Assembly: GCF_004793635.1 (NCBI RefSeq)
Contig: NZ_SRXV01000001.1
Span: forward strand, 1,240,501 to 1,304,500
DNA: 64,000 nucleotides
Direction of reading: 5' to 3'
Origin: Marinicauda pacifica
Lineage (GTDB): Bacteria > Pseudomonadota > Alphaproteobacteria > Caulobacterales > Maricaulaceae
The first letter of the stretch is position 1, and every line of letters starts with the position of its first letter. Positions 36,008 to 45,541 of this stretch are shown here, piece by piece. The translations under genes were made by a program, and so were the position numbers. The notes below the pieces were generated by a model. That model made no database searches. It had not been told where the DNA came from and saw only the letters and a program-made list of their open reading frames with translations.

Positions 36008-37095
36008 GACCCCAGCCGGGCCGCCTTCATCATCACGGAGGGCAGGCCGGCCTCGTCGAGCCTTTCGACCGCCACCCACTCACCCGGCGCCGCGTCGGCG
36101 GCTCCGGTCAGGTGCGCGGTCCTCACTTCCAGCTCGAGCTGGAAATGGGTGAAGACGTGGCGCACCTCGCCCGCGCTTAGCCAGGCCGCATCGGACGGCG
36201 CCGCCGCCCGGATCGCCTCGGCATCCGGGGGATCTTCCGTCCAGGTCGTCCCGGGCAATTCCATCATCCCGCCGAGCAGGCCGCTATCGGGCCGCCGGCG
36301 CAGCAGTATTTCCTCGCCGCCCGGTCCGGTCCGGGTCAGGTGGAAGCAGACCCCCTTGCGTACCGGCTTGGGCTTTTTCTTCTCCTTGCGGGGAAGCTCC
36401 CCCTGGCGCCCCTCCGCGAAGGCCGTGCAGGCAGGCCTCCAGGGGCAAAGCGCGCAGGCCGGCGAACGCGGCGTGCAGACCGTCGCGCCCAGATCCATGA
36501 TGGCCTGGGCATAGTCGCCCGGGCGCGGGCCGGCCCCGGCAAGGGCGGCCGCCTGTGTCTTGATCTCCGGCTTGGCGCGCGGCAGCGGTGTCTCGATCGC
36601 GAAGACCCGGGCGATGACGCGCTCGACATTGCCGTCCACGACGCTGGCCGGAGCATCGAACGCGGCGGCGCGGATCGCGTTCGCCGTGTAGTCGCCTATG
36701 CCGGGCAGAGCCCTCAGCGCATCCAGTTCGCTCGGGAACACGCCGTCCAGCGTGTGGCTGACCGCAATCGCGCACGCATGCATGTTGCGGGCCCGGGCGT
36801 AATAGCCAAGCCCGGCCCAGGCCGCCATGACCGCCTCGCGGTCGGCGCCGGCGAGATCGTGAACGGTCGGCCATCGCTCGAGAAACTTGAACCAGTAGGG
36901 CGTCGCATGCGGCACCGTCGTCTGCTGCAGCATGATTTCCGACAGCCAGATCGCGTAAGGATCGGCGCGCACGCCCCGGGCGCGGTCTTCGGGACGGATC
37001 CGCCAGGGCAGGCTGCGGCCCTCGCGATCATACCAGTCCAGCAAAGCGTCATGCATCCCGGCGGGGCGGTCGCGATGAAGCCTGTCCGTCATCAT
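36004..37095 (-). CDS. mutY: Adenine DNA glycosylase
   Basis: Removes adenine opposite 8-oxoguanine. 363 residues: catalytic Glu53 (LSEIMLQQT), helix-hairpin-helix LPGIGDYT at 130-137, catalytic Asp154 (VDGNVERV), iron-sulfur cysteines at 207, 214, 217 and 223 (C-x6-C-x2-C-x5-C), then a C-terminal NUDIX-like domain (about 240-355). The start is the first of two adjacent ATGs at 37095 and 37092. Divergent from the DciA-like gene, 67 bases apart. Confidence 0.95.
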   Translation of the reverse strand: MMTDRLHRDRPAGMHDALLDWYDREGRSLPWRIRPEDRARGVRADPYAIWLSEIMLQQTTVPHATPYWFKFLERWPTVHDLAGADREAVMAAWAGLGYYARARNMHACAIAVSHTLDGVFPSELDALRALPGIGDYTANAIRAAAFDAPASVVDGNVERVIARVFAIETPLPRAKPEIKTQAAALAGAGPRPGDYAQAIMDLGATVCTPRSPACALCPWRPACTAFAEGRQGELPRKEKKKPKPVRKGVCFHLTRTGPGGEEILLRRRPDSGLLGGMMELPGTTWTEDPPDAEAIRAAAPSDAAWLSAGEVRHVFTHFQLELEVRTAHLTGAADAAPGEWVAVERLDEAGLPSVMMKAARLGS

Positions 37096-37162
37096 TCGTT
37101 GCGTCCCACCGTGCCGCTCCGCCATCTTGCCAGTGCGCCCGCGCACCCGCACACTGGAAAGC

Positions 37163-37762
37163 ATGAAGTCACGACGTCCATCAATCACGGCGCGCACCGG
37201 CGCGAGGCACCGCGTGAGCGTCAGCCGCGAGGCCGACGCCGCGCGCGAGGCCCTGGACTGGGCGCAGGAACACCGTGGCAAGCCGGTGCGCGGCTTCACA
37301 CCCAGCGCAGGACGGGCGGCCGCACGGATCGCAAAGCCGCTGGCCAAGCAGTTTGGAACAGCGGCCAACGAATTGAGCGGTCACTGGAAGGAAATCGTTG
37401 GCGAGAAGCTCGCCCAGTGGAGCCAGCCGGAGAAATTCCAGGGCGGCGCGGCCGGGTCGACCCTGGTGATTACTGCGCGCGGCCCGGCGGCAGCCCTGAT
37501 CGAGGCGCAATCGGCGCGGATTCTCGACCGGGTCGCGCAATATACCGGGCGCCGGCCGGCCCGCCTGCGCATCCTTCAAGGCTCTCTGGCGCCGGCTCCG
37601 GGCCGGCGCGCGCCGCGCATCACCCGCGTGGTCAAGGTGGTGGAGGGTCCCGCCCTGCCCCAGGACCCCAAGGCGCGGCTCTCGGCGCTGCTAAACCGCT
37701 GGGAAAGCGAGATCACCGCCCGGGAAGGCGACTGGCCCGGGCCCGGCCCGACCCGCACGTGA
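37163..37762 (+). CDS. DciA-like DUF721 protein
   Basis: 199-residue protein with a DUF721 domain (about 60-140: IAKPLAKQFGTAANELSGHW, EKLAQWSQPEKF, AAALIEAQSARILDRVAQYT), the KH-like fold of DciA, the replicative helicase loader/operator of most bacteria. Basic, low-complexity ends flank it. The ATG at 37163 fits better than a frame start at 37127. Divergent from mutY. Confidence 0.8.
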   Translation: MKSRRPSITARTGARHRVSVSREADAAREALDWAQEHRGKPVRGFTPSAGRAAARIAKPLAKQFGTAANELSGHWKEIVGEKLAQWSQPEKFQGGAAGSTLVITARGPAAALIEAQSARILDRVAQYTGRRPARLRILQGSLAPAPGRRAPRITRVVKVVEGPALPQDPKARLSALLNRWESEITAREGDWPGPGPTRT

Positions 37763-37867
37763 GCGGCTCGCGTGACCAAAGAGGTGGCGCCGACCGCTCG
37801 GGCTTGATTAAAGTCCGGTCCGATATTCACGGTTCGAACGATCCAAGACGCCAACGGAGTTGACGCG

Positions 37868-38599
37868 ATGACCCTGACCCGCCGCCTCTTTGCCGGAGCC
37901 TTTCTCGGCGCCGGCCTTCTTGTTTCAGCGTGTGGCGGAGGCGCGAACGGCTCCGACGAGGCCGGGCGCAGCAGCTATGAGACCGAAAGCGACCATGCCA
38001 TCGGCAATGCCGACGCGCCGGTCGTGTTTGTCGAATACGCCTCGGTCGCCTGTCCCCATTGCGCGACCTGGCACGAAAGCGTCTACCCGGCCATCGAGGA
38101 GCATGTCGAAAGCGGCGATGTCCGCTTCGTCTTCCGCGAAATGATTACCGGCCAGCCGCAACTGGCCGTGGCCGGCTTCATGCTGGCGCGGTGTGCTCCC
38201 GAAGAACGCTATTTCGACGTGCTCGACATCCTGTTCGAGCAACAGCGCGCGCTGTTCACCGCGATGCAGAACGGCACGGCGCAAAGCCAGCTCGTCACGA
38301 TTGCCCGCTCTGTCGGGCTTTCCGAGGAGGAATTCCTGGGCTGCATGCAGGACGAATCCCTGCTGGCCGAGGTTCAGGCCGCCAACCAGACCGCCGTCGA
38401 TAACGGCATCACCGCAACACCGAGCTTTGTGATCAACGGCGATCGCGTCGAGATGATGCGCGCACCCGAGGGCGATGGCAGCGTGTTCGCCGTCGACGGC
38501 GATCCGATCGAGGACGCGGACGGGACCATCCCGGCCGAATTTACAGGCGACGCCTTCGACCGAATCATTGCCTACTTCAAGGCTCGCGCCGAAAGCTAG
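37868..38599 (+). CDS. DsbA-family thioredoxin-fold lipoprotein
   Basis: Secreted thiol-disulfide protein of 243 residues. Lipobox LLVSACGGG (Cys22), then a DsbA-type thioredoxin fold with Cys62-Pro-His-Cys65 (VACPHCATWHE), a helical insert and the cis-Pro loop ITATPSFVING. It probably forms or isomerises disulfides at the cell envelope. The ATG follows GGAG. It sits directly before smc, as in related species. Confidence 0.9.
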   Translation: MTLTRRLFAGAFLGAGLLVSACGGGANGSDEAGRSSYETESDHAIGNADAPVVFVEYASVACPHCATWHESVYPAIEEHVESGDVRFVFREMITGQPQLAVAGFMLARCAPEERYFDVLDILFEQQRALFTAMQNGTAQSQLVTIARSVGLSEEEFLGCMQDESLLAEVQAANQTAVDNGITATPSFVINGDRVEMMRAPEGDGSVFAVDGDPIEDADGTIPAEFTGDAFDRIIAYFKARAES

Positions 38600-38672
38600 G
38601 CGCGAAATGCGTGGATGTGGCACCGCAAGACATGACCGGGTCAACCCGGCGGCGGTGCGCTTGGAGGTCTGA

Positions 38673-41600
38673 TTGAAGTTCACCCAGCTGCGTCTGGTCG
38701 GCTTCAAGTCATTCGTCGACCCGGCGGAGTTGCATATCGACCCGGGTCTGACCGGCGTGATCGGTCCGAATGGCTGCGGCAAGTCGAATCTTCTCGAAGC
38801 CCTGCGCTGGGTGATGGGCGCGACGTCCGCCAAATCCCTGCGTGGCGGCGGCATGGAAGACGTGATCTTTTCCGGCACGGACAGCCGTCCTGCCCGTGAC
38901 AAGGCCGAGGTCACCCTCCATGTCGACAATACCGACAAGACCGCGCCGGCCCGCTTCAATGACGCCGACACGCTGGAAGTCGTGCGCCGCATCACGCGCG
39001 GCAAGGGCTCCGACTACCGGATCAATGGCGAGGAGGTGCGCGCGAAAGACGTGCAGCTCCTCTTTGCCGATCTGGGCACCGGGGCCAACTCACCAGCCCT
39101 GGTCCGTCAGGGCCAGATCAACGAACTCATTGCCGCCAAGCCGGAAAACCGCCGCCGCGTGCTCGAGGAAGCCGCCGGGGTCGCTGGCTTGCGCGCGCGC
39201 AGACGCGAAGCCCAGCTGCGCCTGAACGCCGCCGAGGCCAATCTCGACCGGCTGCAGGACGTCGTGGACGACCTGGAAAGCCGGTTCCAGTCCCTCCAGC
39301 GTCAGGCTCGCCACGCCTCGCGCTACCGCAAGCTCTCCGCCGAGATCCGCGAGTTCGAGGCCCTGGTCTGGCTGCGCCGCTACCGCGATACCGGCGAGGC
39401 CGTGGACCAAGCCGAGCAGGAATTGAAACAGGTCGAGGCCGTCGCCGAAGAGGCGATTCGCCTGGCCGCTTCGGCCACCTCCAATGCCGAGCGGGTTCAG
39501 GCCGGGCTTCAGCCCCTGCGCGAGGCCGAGGCCGAAGCCAGCGCCGCGGAACGCCGCCTCGACCGCGAACGCGACCAGCTGGAGCGCGAGCTCGATACGC
39601 TGGAGGCGACGATGGCCCGCCTGACCGCCCGGCTGAGCGAACTGGCCGGGTCGAAGACCCGCGAAGGCGAGCTGGAGAGCGAAGCGAGAGCCGCGCTGGA
39701 AAGACTCGACGCCGCGCTGGCCGAGGTGAAGGACGCCGCCAGTGGTGATCGCGAGGCGGTCGACGCCGCCGAGGCCCGGCTTCAGGAGGCAGAGGCCGAA
39801 CGCGCCGACGCCGAAGCCGCTCTGGACCGCGAATCCAACCGGGTCGCCCAAGCACGTGCCGCCCGCGACGGCGCACAGCGCGATGTCGAGCAGGCCGAAC
39901 GCCGCCTGGAGCGGATCGAAAAGGACCTGGAGAGCGCGCGCGAGCGCGTCGAGAATTTTACCGGCAGTGGCGGTCCCGCTCTGGAGGAGCTGGAAGGCCG
40001 GGTGAAGTCTGCCTCGTCCGCCCTGGACAAGGCCCGCACCGGGTTTGAAGCCCGCGAAGCCGCGCTGGACGCCGCACGCACGAGGGCCGACGAGACGCGG
40101 GAAGTGGCGCGCGCGGCCGAGGGCGACGTCAAGGCGCTGCAGCGCGAGGCGCAGAGCCTGGAACGCATGCTGGATACCGGCGAATCCGAAGACCGGGCAC
40201 TCGACGCGGTCCGCGCCGATTCCGGTTTCGAGACGGCGTTGGCCGCTGCTCTGGGCGACGATCTTGAAGCTGGTCTGGAGGATGGTGCCGCGCGCCGCTG
40301 GAGCGGGGCCGGCGTGCGCGCCGGCGCGCTGCCCAAGGGCGCAACTCCGCTCAACGCCGTAGTGGACGGCCCCGATGCCCTGGCCTTGCGCCTGGCCGCA
40401 ATCGGCGTGGTCGAGGACGACGATCTCGACCGCCTGGCCGCCGAACTGAAGCCCGGCCAGCGCCTGGTGACGCGGAGCGGCGCCCTGCGGCGCTGGGACG
40501 GTTTTGCGGCGAGCGCCGGAGCGCCCTCCCCGGCCGCGGCGCGGCTGGAGAATCTGAACCGCCTGCGCGAGATCGAACATGAGCTGGGCGCTGCGACCAA
40601 AGCCGCCAAACTGGCGCAGGAGCAGGCAGAGGAAAGCCGTGGACGGCTGCAGGAAGCGGAAGCCGCGCTCGGTTCGGCCCGGAGCAGCGTCCAGAACAGC
40701 GAACGGGCCGTGCGCGATGCTGACCGGGCGCTGTCGGAGGGTCGCGAAGCGGCCGTGCGCGACGAAGCGCGGCGCGCGAGCCTCGTGGAGAACGCGCAGG
40801 CGCTGGCCGAACAGGCCGAGCAGGCCCGCGCCGAGCTGACCGAGGCGCGCGATCATCTGAGCACCGTCCAAACCGGCGATGCCGGCGAGGAAGCCCTGGA
40901 CCAGGCCCGGGCGCGGACCGAAACCGCGCGCTCCCAGGCGGCCGAGGCGCGGGCGGCGCTCGATACCGTGAAGCGCGACAGTCAGGGCCGGCGCCATCGC
41001 ATCGCCTCGATCGAACGCGAACATGCCGACTGGACACGGCGGGCCCAATCGGCCGCCAAGCGCCTGACGGAAATCGATACCGAACGCAGCGAAGCCGAAC
41101 GCCAGCTGGAAGAGGCCCGCGCCCTGCCGGCCGGCATCGAGGAAAAGCGCAAGGCTCTGTTGGGCAAGCTCGCCGAGGCCGAGTCGTCCGCCCGCCTGGC
41201 GCGAGACAAGGTGGCCGAGGCCGAAACCGCCCAGCGTGAAGCCGACTCAACCTTGCGCGCAGCCGAACGCGAAGCGGGCAGTGCGCGCGAAGCCCGCGCG
41301 GCGGCGGGGGCACGCCTGACCGCGGCGCTCGAACGGCGCACCGAGACGGCCGAACGGTTGGAGGACGCCACCGGCGAGACACCTCAGGCGCTGGCCCAGC
41401 GCGTCTCCCAGAGCGAATACGGCGAGCTGAGCACCGACGAGGTCGAGCGCCGTCTCGATGAAGCCCGGCTCGGACGCGAACGTCTCGGCGCCGTCAATCT
41501 GCGCGCCGACGAGGAATCCGAGGCCCTGCAGACCCAGCGCAACGAGCTCACGAAGGAACGCGATGACCTCATGGAGGCCGTGGCGCGCCTGAGAAAGGGC

Positions 41601-42110
41601 GTCGATACGCTGTCACGTGAAGGCCGGGCGCGCCTGCTGGAGGCATTCGAGATCGTGGACGGTCATTTCCGCGAGCTCTTCTCCACCCTGTTCGGGGGCG
41701 GTCGCGCGGAGCTCCGCCTGACCGAGAGCGACGATCCGCTGGAGGCCGGCCTGGAAATCATGGCCTGCCCGCCGGGCAAGAAACTTGAAAACATGGCCCT
41801 GATGAGCGGCGGCGAGCAGGCCCTGACCGCCGCGGCGCTGATCTTTGCCGTCTTCCTGGTCAACCCCGCCCCGGTCTGCGTGCTCGACGAAGTCGACGCG
41901 CCGCTTGACGATGCCAATGTCGACCGCTTCTGCAAGATGCTCGACGCGATGCGCAAGCAGACCGATACGCGCTTCCTGGTGATCACGCACAACCCCGTCA
42001 CCATGGCCCGCATGGACCGGCTTTTCGGCGTGACGATGGGCGAGCGCGGCGTTTCTCAGCTCGTCTCGGTGAACCTCACACGCGCCGAAGAGATGCTGGC
42101 CGCCGAGTAG
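38673..42110 (+). CDS. smc: Chromosome segregation SMC ATPase
   Basis: Condensin ATPase of 1145 residues. Walker A GPNGCGKS at 31-38, long coiled coils (about 170-500 and 620-980) around a hinge, signature LMSGGEQALTAAAL from 1043 and Walker B VCVLDEVDAPLDD near 1068. The start is a TTG at 38673, five bases after GGAGG, and gives the standard MKFTQLRLVGFKSF beginning. Works with ScpA/ScpB, which are not in this window. Confidence 0.95.
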   Translation: MKFTQLRLVGFKSFVDPAELHIDPGLTGVIGPNGCGKSNLLEALRWVMGATSAKSLRGGGMEDVIFSGTDSRPARDKAEVTLHVDNTDKTAPARFNDADTLEVVRRITRGKGSDYRINGEEVRAKDVQLLFADLGTGANSPALVRQGQINELIAAKPENRRRVLEEAAGVAGLRARRREAQLRLNAAEANLDRLQDVVDDLESRFQSLQRQARHASRYRKLSAEIREFEALVWLRRYRDTGEAVDQAEQELKQVEAVAEEAIRLAASATSNAERVQAGLQPLREAEAEASAAERRLDRERDQLERELDTLEATMARLTARLSELAGSKTREGELESEARAALERLDAALAEVKDAASGDREAVDAAEARLQEAEAERADAEAALDRESNRVAQARAARDGAQRDVEQAERRLERIEKDLESARERVENFTGSGGPALEELEGRVKSASSALDKARTGFEAREAALDAARTRADETREVARAAEGDVKALQREAQSLERMLDTGESEDRALDAVRADSGFETALAAALGDDLEAGLEDGAARRWSGAGVRAGALPKGATPLNAVVDGPDALALRLAAIGVVEDDDLDRLAAELKPGQRLVTRSGALRRWDGFAASAGAPSPAAARLENLNRLREIEHELGAATKAAKLAQEQAEESRGRLQEAEAALGSARSSVQNSERAVRDADRALSEGREAAVRDEARRASLVENAQALAEQAEQARAELTEARDHLSTVQTGDAGEEALDQARARTETARSQAAEARAALDTVKRDSQGRRHRIASIEREHADWTRRAQSAAKRLTEIDTERSEAERQLEEARALPAGIEEKRKALLGKLAEAESSARLARDKVAEAETAQREADSTLRAAEREAGSAREARAAAGARLTAALERRTETAERLEDATGETPQALAQRVSQSEYGELSTDEVERRLDEARLGRERLGAVNLRADEESEALQTQRNELTKERDDLMEAVARLRKGVDTLSREGRARLLEAFEIVDGHFRELFSTLFGGGRAELRLTESDDPLEAGLEIMACPPGKKLENMALMSGGEQALTAAALIFAVFLVNPAPVCVLDEVDAPLDDANVDRFCKMLDAMRKQTDTRFLVITHNPVTMARMDRLFGVTMGERGVSQLVSVNLTRAEEMLAAE

Positions 42111-42155
42111 ACTAAAAAAGACATTTCAAATCAAAGATTTGGCTCCACACAGGCC

Positions 42156-42185
42156 TTGCTTGACTTGGCCAAACCTCGCTTATAC
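42156..42185 (+). promoter_or_regulatory. Probable promoter of the F0 ATP synthase operon
   Basis: TTGCTT (42156-42161) and TTATAC (42180-42185) are 18 bases apart, about 47 bases before the atpI start. A TTGACT overlaps the -35 but gives too short a spacer. Confidence 0.4.
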
Positions 42186-42231
42186 GGTGCGCGCGCTTGT
42201 CGGGGACCCCCTCGGCAGGCCGCAGATTGCA

Positions 42232-42579
42232 ATGTCCTGTCGAGACAAACCGCTGTCCAACGCTCCAAAAGATCCTGACGACTTCGAGCAACGCCTTCAG
42301 GCCAAACTCGATGCGCGCCGGAGCGAGGAAGAGGCCCGCAACCGCGCGAGCGGCTGGGCTGTTGGGCTTCGGTATGGATCGGACTTCATGGCGGGGGTCC
42401 TGGTGGGGATCGGTCTGGGCTTTGCCTTCGACTGGTTTGTCGGTACCGCGCCGCTGGGCATTATGGTCGGGACGTTACTGGGTTTCGCGGCCGGCACGCT
42501 GAATGTGGTGCGGGCGGCGCAAGAGGTGAACGCCGCAGGGGACAAGGACGCGGAATCGCGTCAGGACCCGCGGGATTAG
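42232..42579 (+). CDS. atpI: ATP synthase protein I
   Basis: Small membrane protein of about 115 residues at the head of the F0 operon; thought to help c-ring assembly or Mg2+ supply. A charged N-terminal part ([20 protein letters not shown]) is followed by two helices ([20 protein letters not shown] and [20 protein letters not shown]). The ATG at 42232 is taken as the start; no strong ribosome-binding site decides it. Followed by atpB after 40 bases. Confidence 0.85.
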   Translation: MSCRDKPLSNAPKDPDDFEQRLQAKLDARRSEEEARNRASGWAVGLRYGSDFMAGVLVGIGLGFAFDWFVGTAPLGIMVGTLLGFAAGTLNVVRAAQEVNAAGDKDAESRQDPRD

Positions 42580-42619
42580 CAGAAGGGCGGCTCTTAAGGG
42601 CCGTGACAAGGGGCCGGGC

Positions 42620-43396
42620 GTGGCTGACGCAACCAACCCGATTGCACAGTTTGAGATTCATCCGGTTTTCCCGCTGAAAATCGGCAGCCTCGATCTGTCT
42701 TTCACCAACTCGAGCTACTTCATGGTCGTGGCCGTCGCGCTGACCGTGGCAGGCCTGATGATGGCCATGTCGCGCCGCGCGCTGGTGCCGGGCCGCGGCC
42801 AGTCCGTGGCCGAGATGCTCTACGAATTCGTCGCGGGCATGATACGCGACACGGCGGGCACCGAAGGGCTGCGCTTCTTCCCCTTCGTGTTCACACTCTT
42901 CATCTTCATCCTGATGGCCAACCTTCTGGGGATGTTCCACTATTTCCCCGCTCCGGGCCTGCACGGCTTCACGGTGACGAGCCACATCATCGTCACCTTC
43001 GCCCTGTCTCTGCTGGTCATGGCCATCGTTGTGGGATACGGTATCTATAAGAACGGCTTCAAATTCCTGAAACTGTTCGCGCCGTCCGGCATCCCGCTTC
43101 CGCTTTACATCATCGTGACTCCGGTGGAGATCATCTCCTTCCTGTCACGTCCGATCTCGCTGTCGGTGCGTCTCTTCGCCAACATGCTGGCCGGCCACAT
43201 CCTGTTGAAGGTCTTTGCAGGCTTCATCGTGATGCTGGGCGCCGCGGGCGCAGGCTACGCCGTCATCGGGGTCCTGCCCTTCTTCATGCTTTTGGCGCTC
43301 ACGGCGCTGGAGTTCCTCGTTGCCTTCCTGCAGGCCTATGTCTTTGCGATCCTGACCTGTATCTATCTCAACGATGCGCTCCATCCGGGGCACTAA
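42620..43396 (+). CDS. atpB: ATP synthase F0 subunit a
   Basis: Proton-channel stator subunit of 258 residues with five to six helices. The essential Arg lies in [19 protein letters not shown]; the last helix [20 protein letters not shown] is also family-typical. The start is a GTG (42620). It forms the proton half-channels against the c-ring. Second gene of the F0 operon. Confidence 0.95.
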   Translation: MADATNPIAQFEIHPVFPLKIGSLDLSFTNSSYFMVVAVALTVAGLMMAMSRRALVPGRGQSVAEMLYEFVAGMIRDTAGTEGLRFFPFVFTLFIFILMANLLGMFHYFPAPGLHGFTVTSHIIVTFALSLLVMAIVVGYGIYKNGFKFLKLFAPSGIPLPLYIIVTPVEIISFLSRPISLSVRLFANMLAGHILLKVFAGFIVMLGAAGAGYAVIGVLPFFMLLALTALEFLVAFLQAYVFAILTCIYLNDALHPGH

Positions 43397-43443
43397 CACC
43401 AGACCATCCTTTCAACCGCAAATCCAAGTTCAAGGAGCAAACC

Positions 43444-43677
43444 ATGGAAGCGGATGCAGCTCGTTTTATCGGTGCCGGCCTGGCGTGCTTTGGCATGCTC
43501 GGCGCCGCCATCGGTGTGGCCAACATCTTCTCGTCCTTCCTGACGGGTGCCCTGCGCAATCCGGCAGCAGCCCAGTCCCAGTTCGGTAACCTGATCTTCG
43601 GCTTCGCCGTGACGGAAGCCCTGGGCATCTTCTCGCTGCTGATCGCGCTTCTGCTGATCTTCAACGTCGTCGGTTAA
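43444..43677 (+). CDS. atpE: ATP synthase F0 subunit c
   Basis: Proton-carrying rotor subunit, 77 residues, two helices. The polar loop is [13 protein letters not shown] and the essential carboxylate is the Glu in [22 protein letters not shown] precedes the ATG, a strong site that suits the high copy number of this subunit. A large hairpin follows before atpG. Confidence 0.96.
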   Translation: MEADAARFIGAGLACFGMLGAAIGVANIFSSFLTGALRNPAAAQSQFGNLIFGFAVTEALGIFSLLIALLLIFNVVG

Positions 43678-43707
43678 TCGCACCTCTCGTGTGATAGCCT
43701 TGTTCCT

Positions 43708-43740
43708 GGCCGGGATCCGTCCTTGGGCGGACGCCCGGCC
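43708..43740 (+). other. Strong hairpin between atpE and the b' gene
   Basis: GGCCGGG (43708-43714) pairs with CCCGGCC (43734-43740), and CGTCC (43718-43722) with GGACG (43729-43733): twelve base pairs with a three-base bulge and a six-base loop. No U-run follows, so it is not a simple terminator. It may protect the atpE 3' end or damp downstream expression. Confidence 0.6.
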
Positions 43741-43780
43741 CGGAATTATCTGACGACTTTTTCGAATGGAGCTCGCCAGT

Positions 43781-44335
43781 ATGGCGCCGCAGACCCATTC
43801 CGAGACGGCTGAATACGCTGCCGACGCCGCCCATTCGGGCGCCGAGGGAGCCTTCCCGCCGTTCGATCCGACCTATTTCGCGTCCCAGATCTTCTGGCTG
43901 GCGATCACGTTCGGCGTTCTCTACTTCCTGCTGTCACGCTGGGTCCTGCCCCGCATTGGCGGTGCGATCGAGGAACGCCGCGACCGGATCGCCGACGATC
44001 TGGATGCCGCCTCGCAGATGAAGTCGCAGGCCGACGACGCTGTGAAGCAGTACGAACGCTCCCTGGCCGATGCCCGGGCGCGCGCTCAGTCTGTCGGTGC
44101 CGAGGCCAAGGCCGACGCCGATGCGTCCATTTCCGAAGAAATGAGCCGCGTCGATGCCGAGCTGCAGGCCGAGCAGGACGAAGCCGAGGCCCGCATTGGC
44201 GAACTTCGTCAGAAGGCGCTGGGCGAGCTGGACACGATTGCCGCGACAACCGCGGTGGCGGTGGCTCAGCATCTGGCCGGTCTGGACGTCACCGACGACG
44301 AGGCCCGCAAAGTCCTCGCCGGAGCGAAGGAGTAA
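43781..44335 (+). CDS. atpG: ATP synthase F0 subunit b'
   Basis: Peripheral-stalk subunit of about 184 residues: a membrane helix (ASQIFWLAITFGVLYFLLSR) and a long amphipathic helix (MKSQADDAVKQYERSLADAR). Two b-type genes in a row are normal in alphaproteobacteria, this being b'. The ATG at 43781 is nine bases after GGAG; an ATG at 43766 has no site. The gene symbol follows the b' (atpG/atpF2) usage. Confidence 0.92.
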   Translation: MAPQTHSETAEYAADAAHSGAEGAFPPFDPTYFASQIFWLAITFGVLYFLLSRWVLPRIGGAIEERRDRIADDLDAASQMKSQADDAVKQYERSLADARARAQSVGAEAKADADASISEEMSRVDAELQAEQDEAEARIGELRQKALGELDTIAATTAVAVAQHLAGLDVTDDEARKVLAGAKE

Positions 44336-44338
44336 GCT

Positions 44339-44833
44339 ATGATGTCGCTTCTGGCCGATACAACTTTCTGGTCCTTCCTGGGCCTGATCGCTTTCTTTGC
44401 CCTGCTCTTCTTCATGGGCGTGCACAAGACGGTCGGCAACGCGCTGGACAGCCGGGCCGAGACGATCCGCAAGGAACTCGACGAAGCCCGCCGCCTGCGC
44501 GAGGAAGCGCAGGAGCGTCTGGCCTCCTACGAGCGGCGCCAGCAGGAAGCGGCTGACGAGGCCGAGGAGATCATCCGGCAGGCCCGCCAGGAAGCCGAAT
44601 ATCTTCGCAATAACGCGAAGAAGGAAATTGCCCAGCGGATCGAGCGCCGCCGCGCGCTCGCCGAACGCCGGATCGAGCAGGCCGAGGCCAGCGCGATCAA
44701 GGAAATCCGCCAGCGGGCCGCCGATCTGGCCGTCGATGCCGCCGGCCAGCTGATGCAGTCCAAGCTCAGCAAGGCCCAGCGCAACGCGATCGTCAAAGAC
44801 GACCTCGCGGCACTGAAAGACCGGCTGAACTAG
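44339..44833 (+). CDS. atpF: ATP synthase F0 subunit b
   Basis: Peripheral-stalk subunit of 164 residues. N-terminal membrane helix (FWSFLGLIAFFALLFFMGV), then a coiled coil rich in Arg/Glu/Ala (RRQQEAADEAEEIIRQARQE). The start ATG at 44339 follows AGGAG, with a second in-frame ATG right behind. Three bases after the b' stop and last gene of the operon, followed by a strong terminator. Confidence 0.94.
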   Translation: MMSLLADTTFWSFLGLIAFFALLFFMGVHKTVGNALDSRAETIRKELDEARRLREEAQERLASYERRQQEAADEAEEIIRQARQEAEYLRNNAKKEIAQRIERRRALAERRIEQAEASAIKEIRQRAADLAVDAAGQLMQSKLSKAQRNAIVKDDLAALKDRLN

Positions 44834-44855
44834 ATCTGATGATCCCGCCGAAGAC

Positions 44856-44888
44856 AAAAGCCCGGAGCCAATCGCTCCGGGCTTTTTT
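44856..44888 (+). terminator. Rho-independent terminator of the F0 operon
   Basis: AAAAGCCCGGAGC (44856-44868) and GCTCCGGGCTTTT (44874-44886) form a perfect 13-base stem with a five-base loop, ending in a T-run, 22 bases after the atpF stop. Confidence 0.92.
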
Positions 44889-45025
44889 CATGGGTCGCGC
44901 GCCAAGGCACGGGGCGGAGCTCACCCAGGCCTGCCAAATGGCCGCACCCGGCGGCATCTTGGCTGGCGAACCTTGTAAATGAACTGGAGATAGAAAGAGA
45001 ACAGGCTCAGGACCAGCGTCATGCG

Positions 45026-45328
45026 CTAGCCCGATTTGGCCTCATCGTCGTGATCGCCGCCGAACACATGTTTGACGCGGGACCAGAGCTTGGGGTGACG
45101 TTTGAGAAAGCCGGTAATCAGACGATGCGCGCGCCGGGACGTCGCCGCGAGCAGGATCATCGAAACCAGAAAAAGCGGAATGCCCAGAGGAATCGGGCTG
45201 ATCGTCAACGGAATCGAGATCACCAGAAGGAACAGGCCCACGACCGCGCCAATCCCGCGCACAAGCACGAGAAGCACGCCAGCGAGTGGATTGGACCACC
45301 TGTCCTTGAAGGGTTCGTTCATCGCCAC
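45026..45328 (-). CDS. Small two-helix membrane protein, unknown
   Basis: 100 residues. Two hydrophobic segments (about 15-37 and 40-62: VLVRGIGAVVGLFLLVISI, PIPLGIPLFLVSMILLA) and a basic C-terminal tail with HRLITGFLKRHPKLWSRVK. No family recognised with confidence. It stands alone on the minus strand between the F0 operon and an acyltransferase gene. Confidence 0.65.
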   Translation of the reverse strand: MAMNEPFKDRWSNPLAGVLLVLVRGIGAVVGLFLLVISIPLTISPIPLGIPLFLVSMILLAATSRRAHRLITGFLKRHPKLWSRVKHVFGGDHDDEAKSG

Positions 45329-45541
45329 GCACTTCAGTCCTTCGGTATTACGCGCGCTCTTGCCGCGAACCCACCTCCGCGAAGATGGGGATCAAGGATG
45401 AAAGAAGAAAGACCCGGGCGTGTCGAATTCGAGGCCAATCACACAGGCCGTGAGAATCGTATCGCATTGATGCAAAAAGAGCTCAGTTGTTCCGGCTCAT
45501 CGCGGCGCTAAGCTGCGCGGTCCTCGGTTCGGGAGACAGTC

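Noticed and set aside
36340-37863. Long plus-strand frame over mutY and the DciA-like gene
   Set aside because: It crosses two well-supported genes and its product has no recognisable domain.
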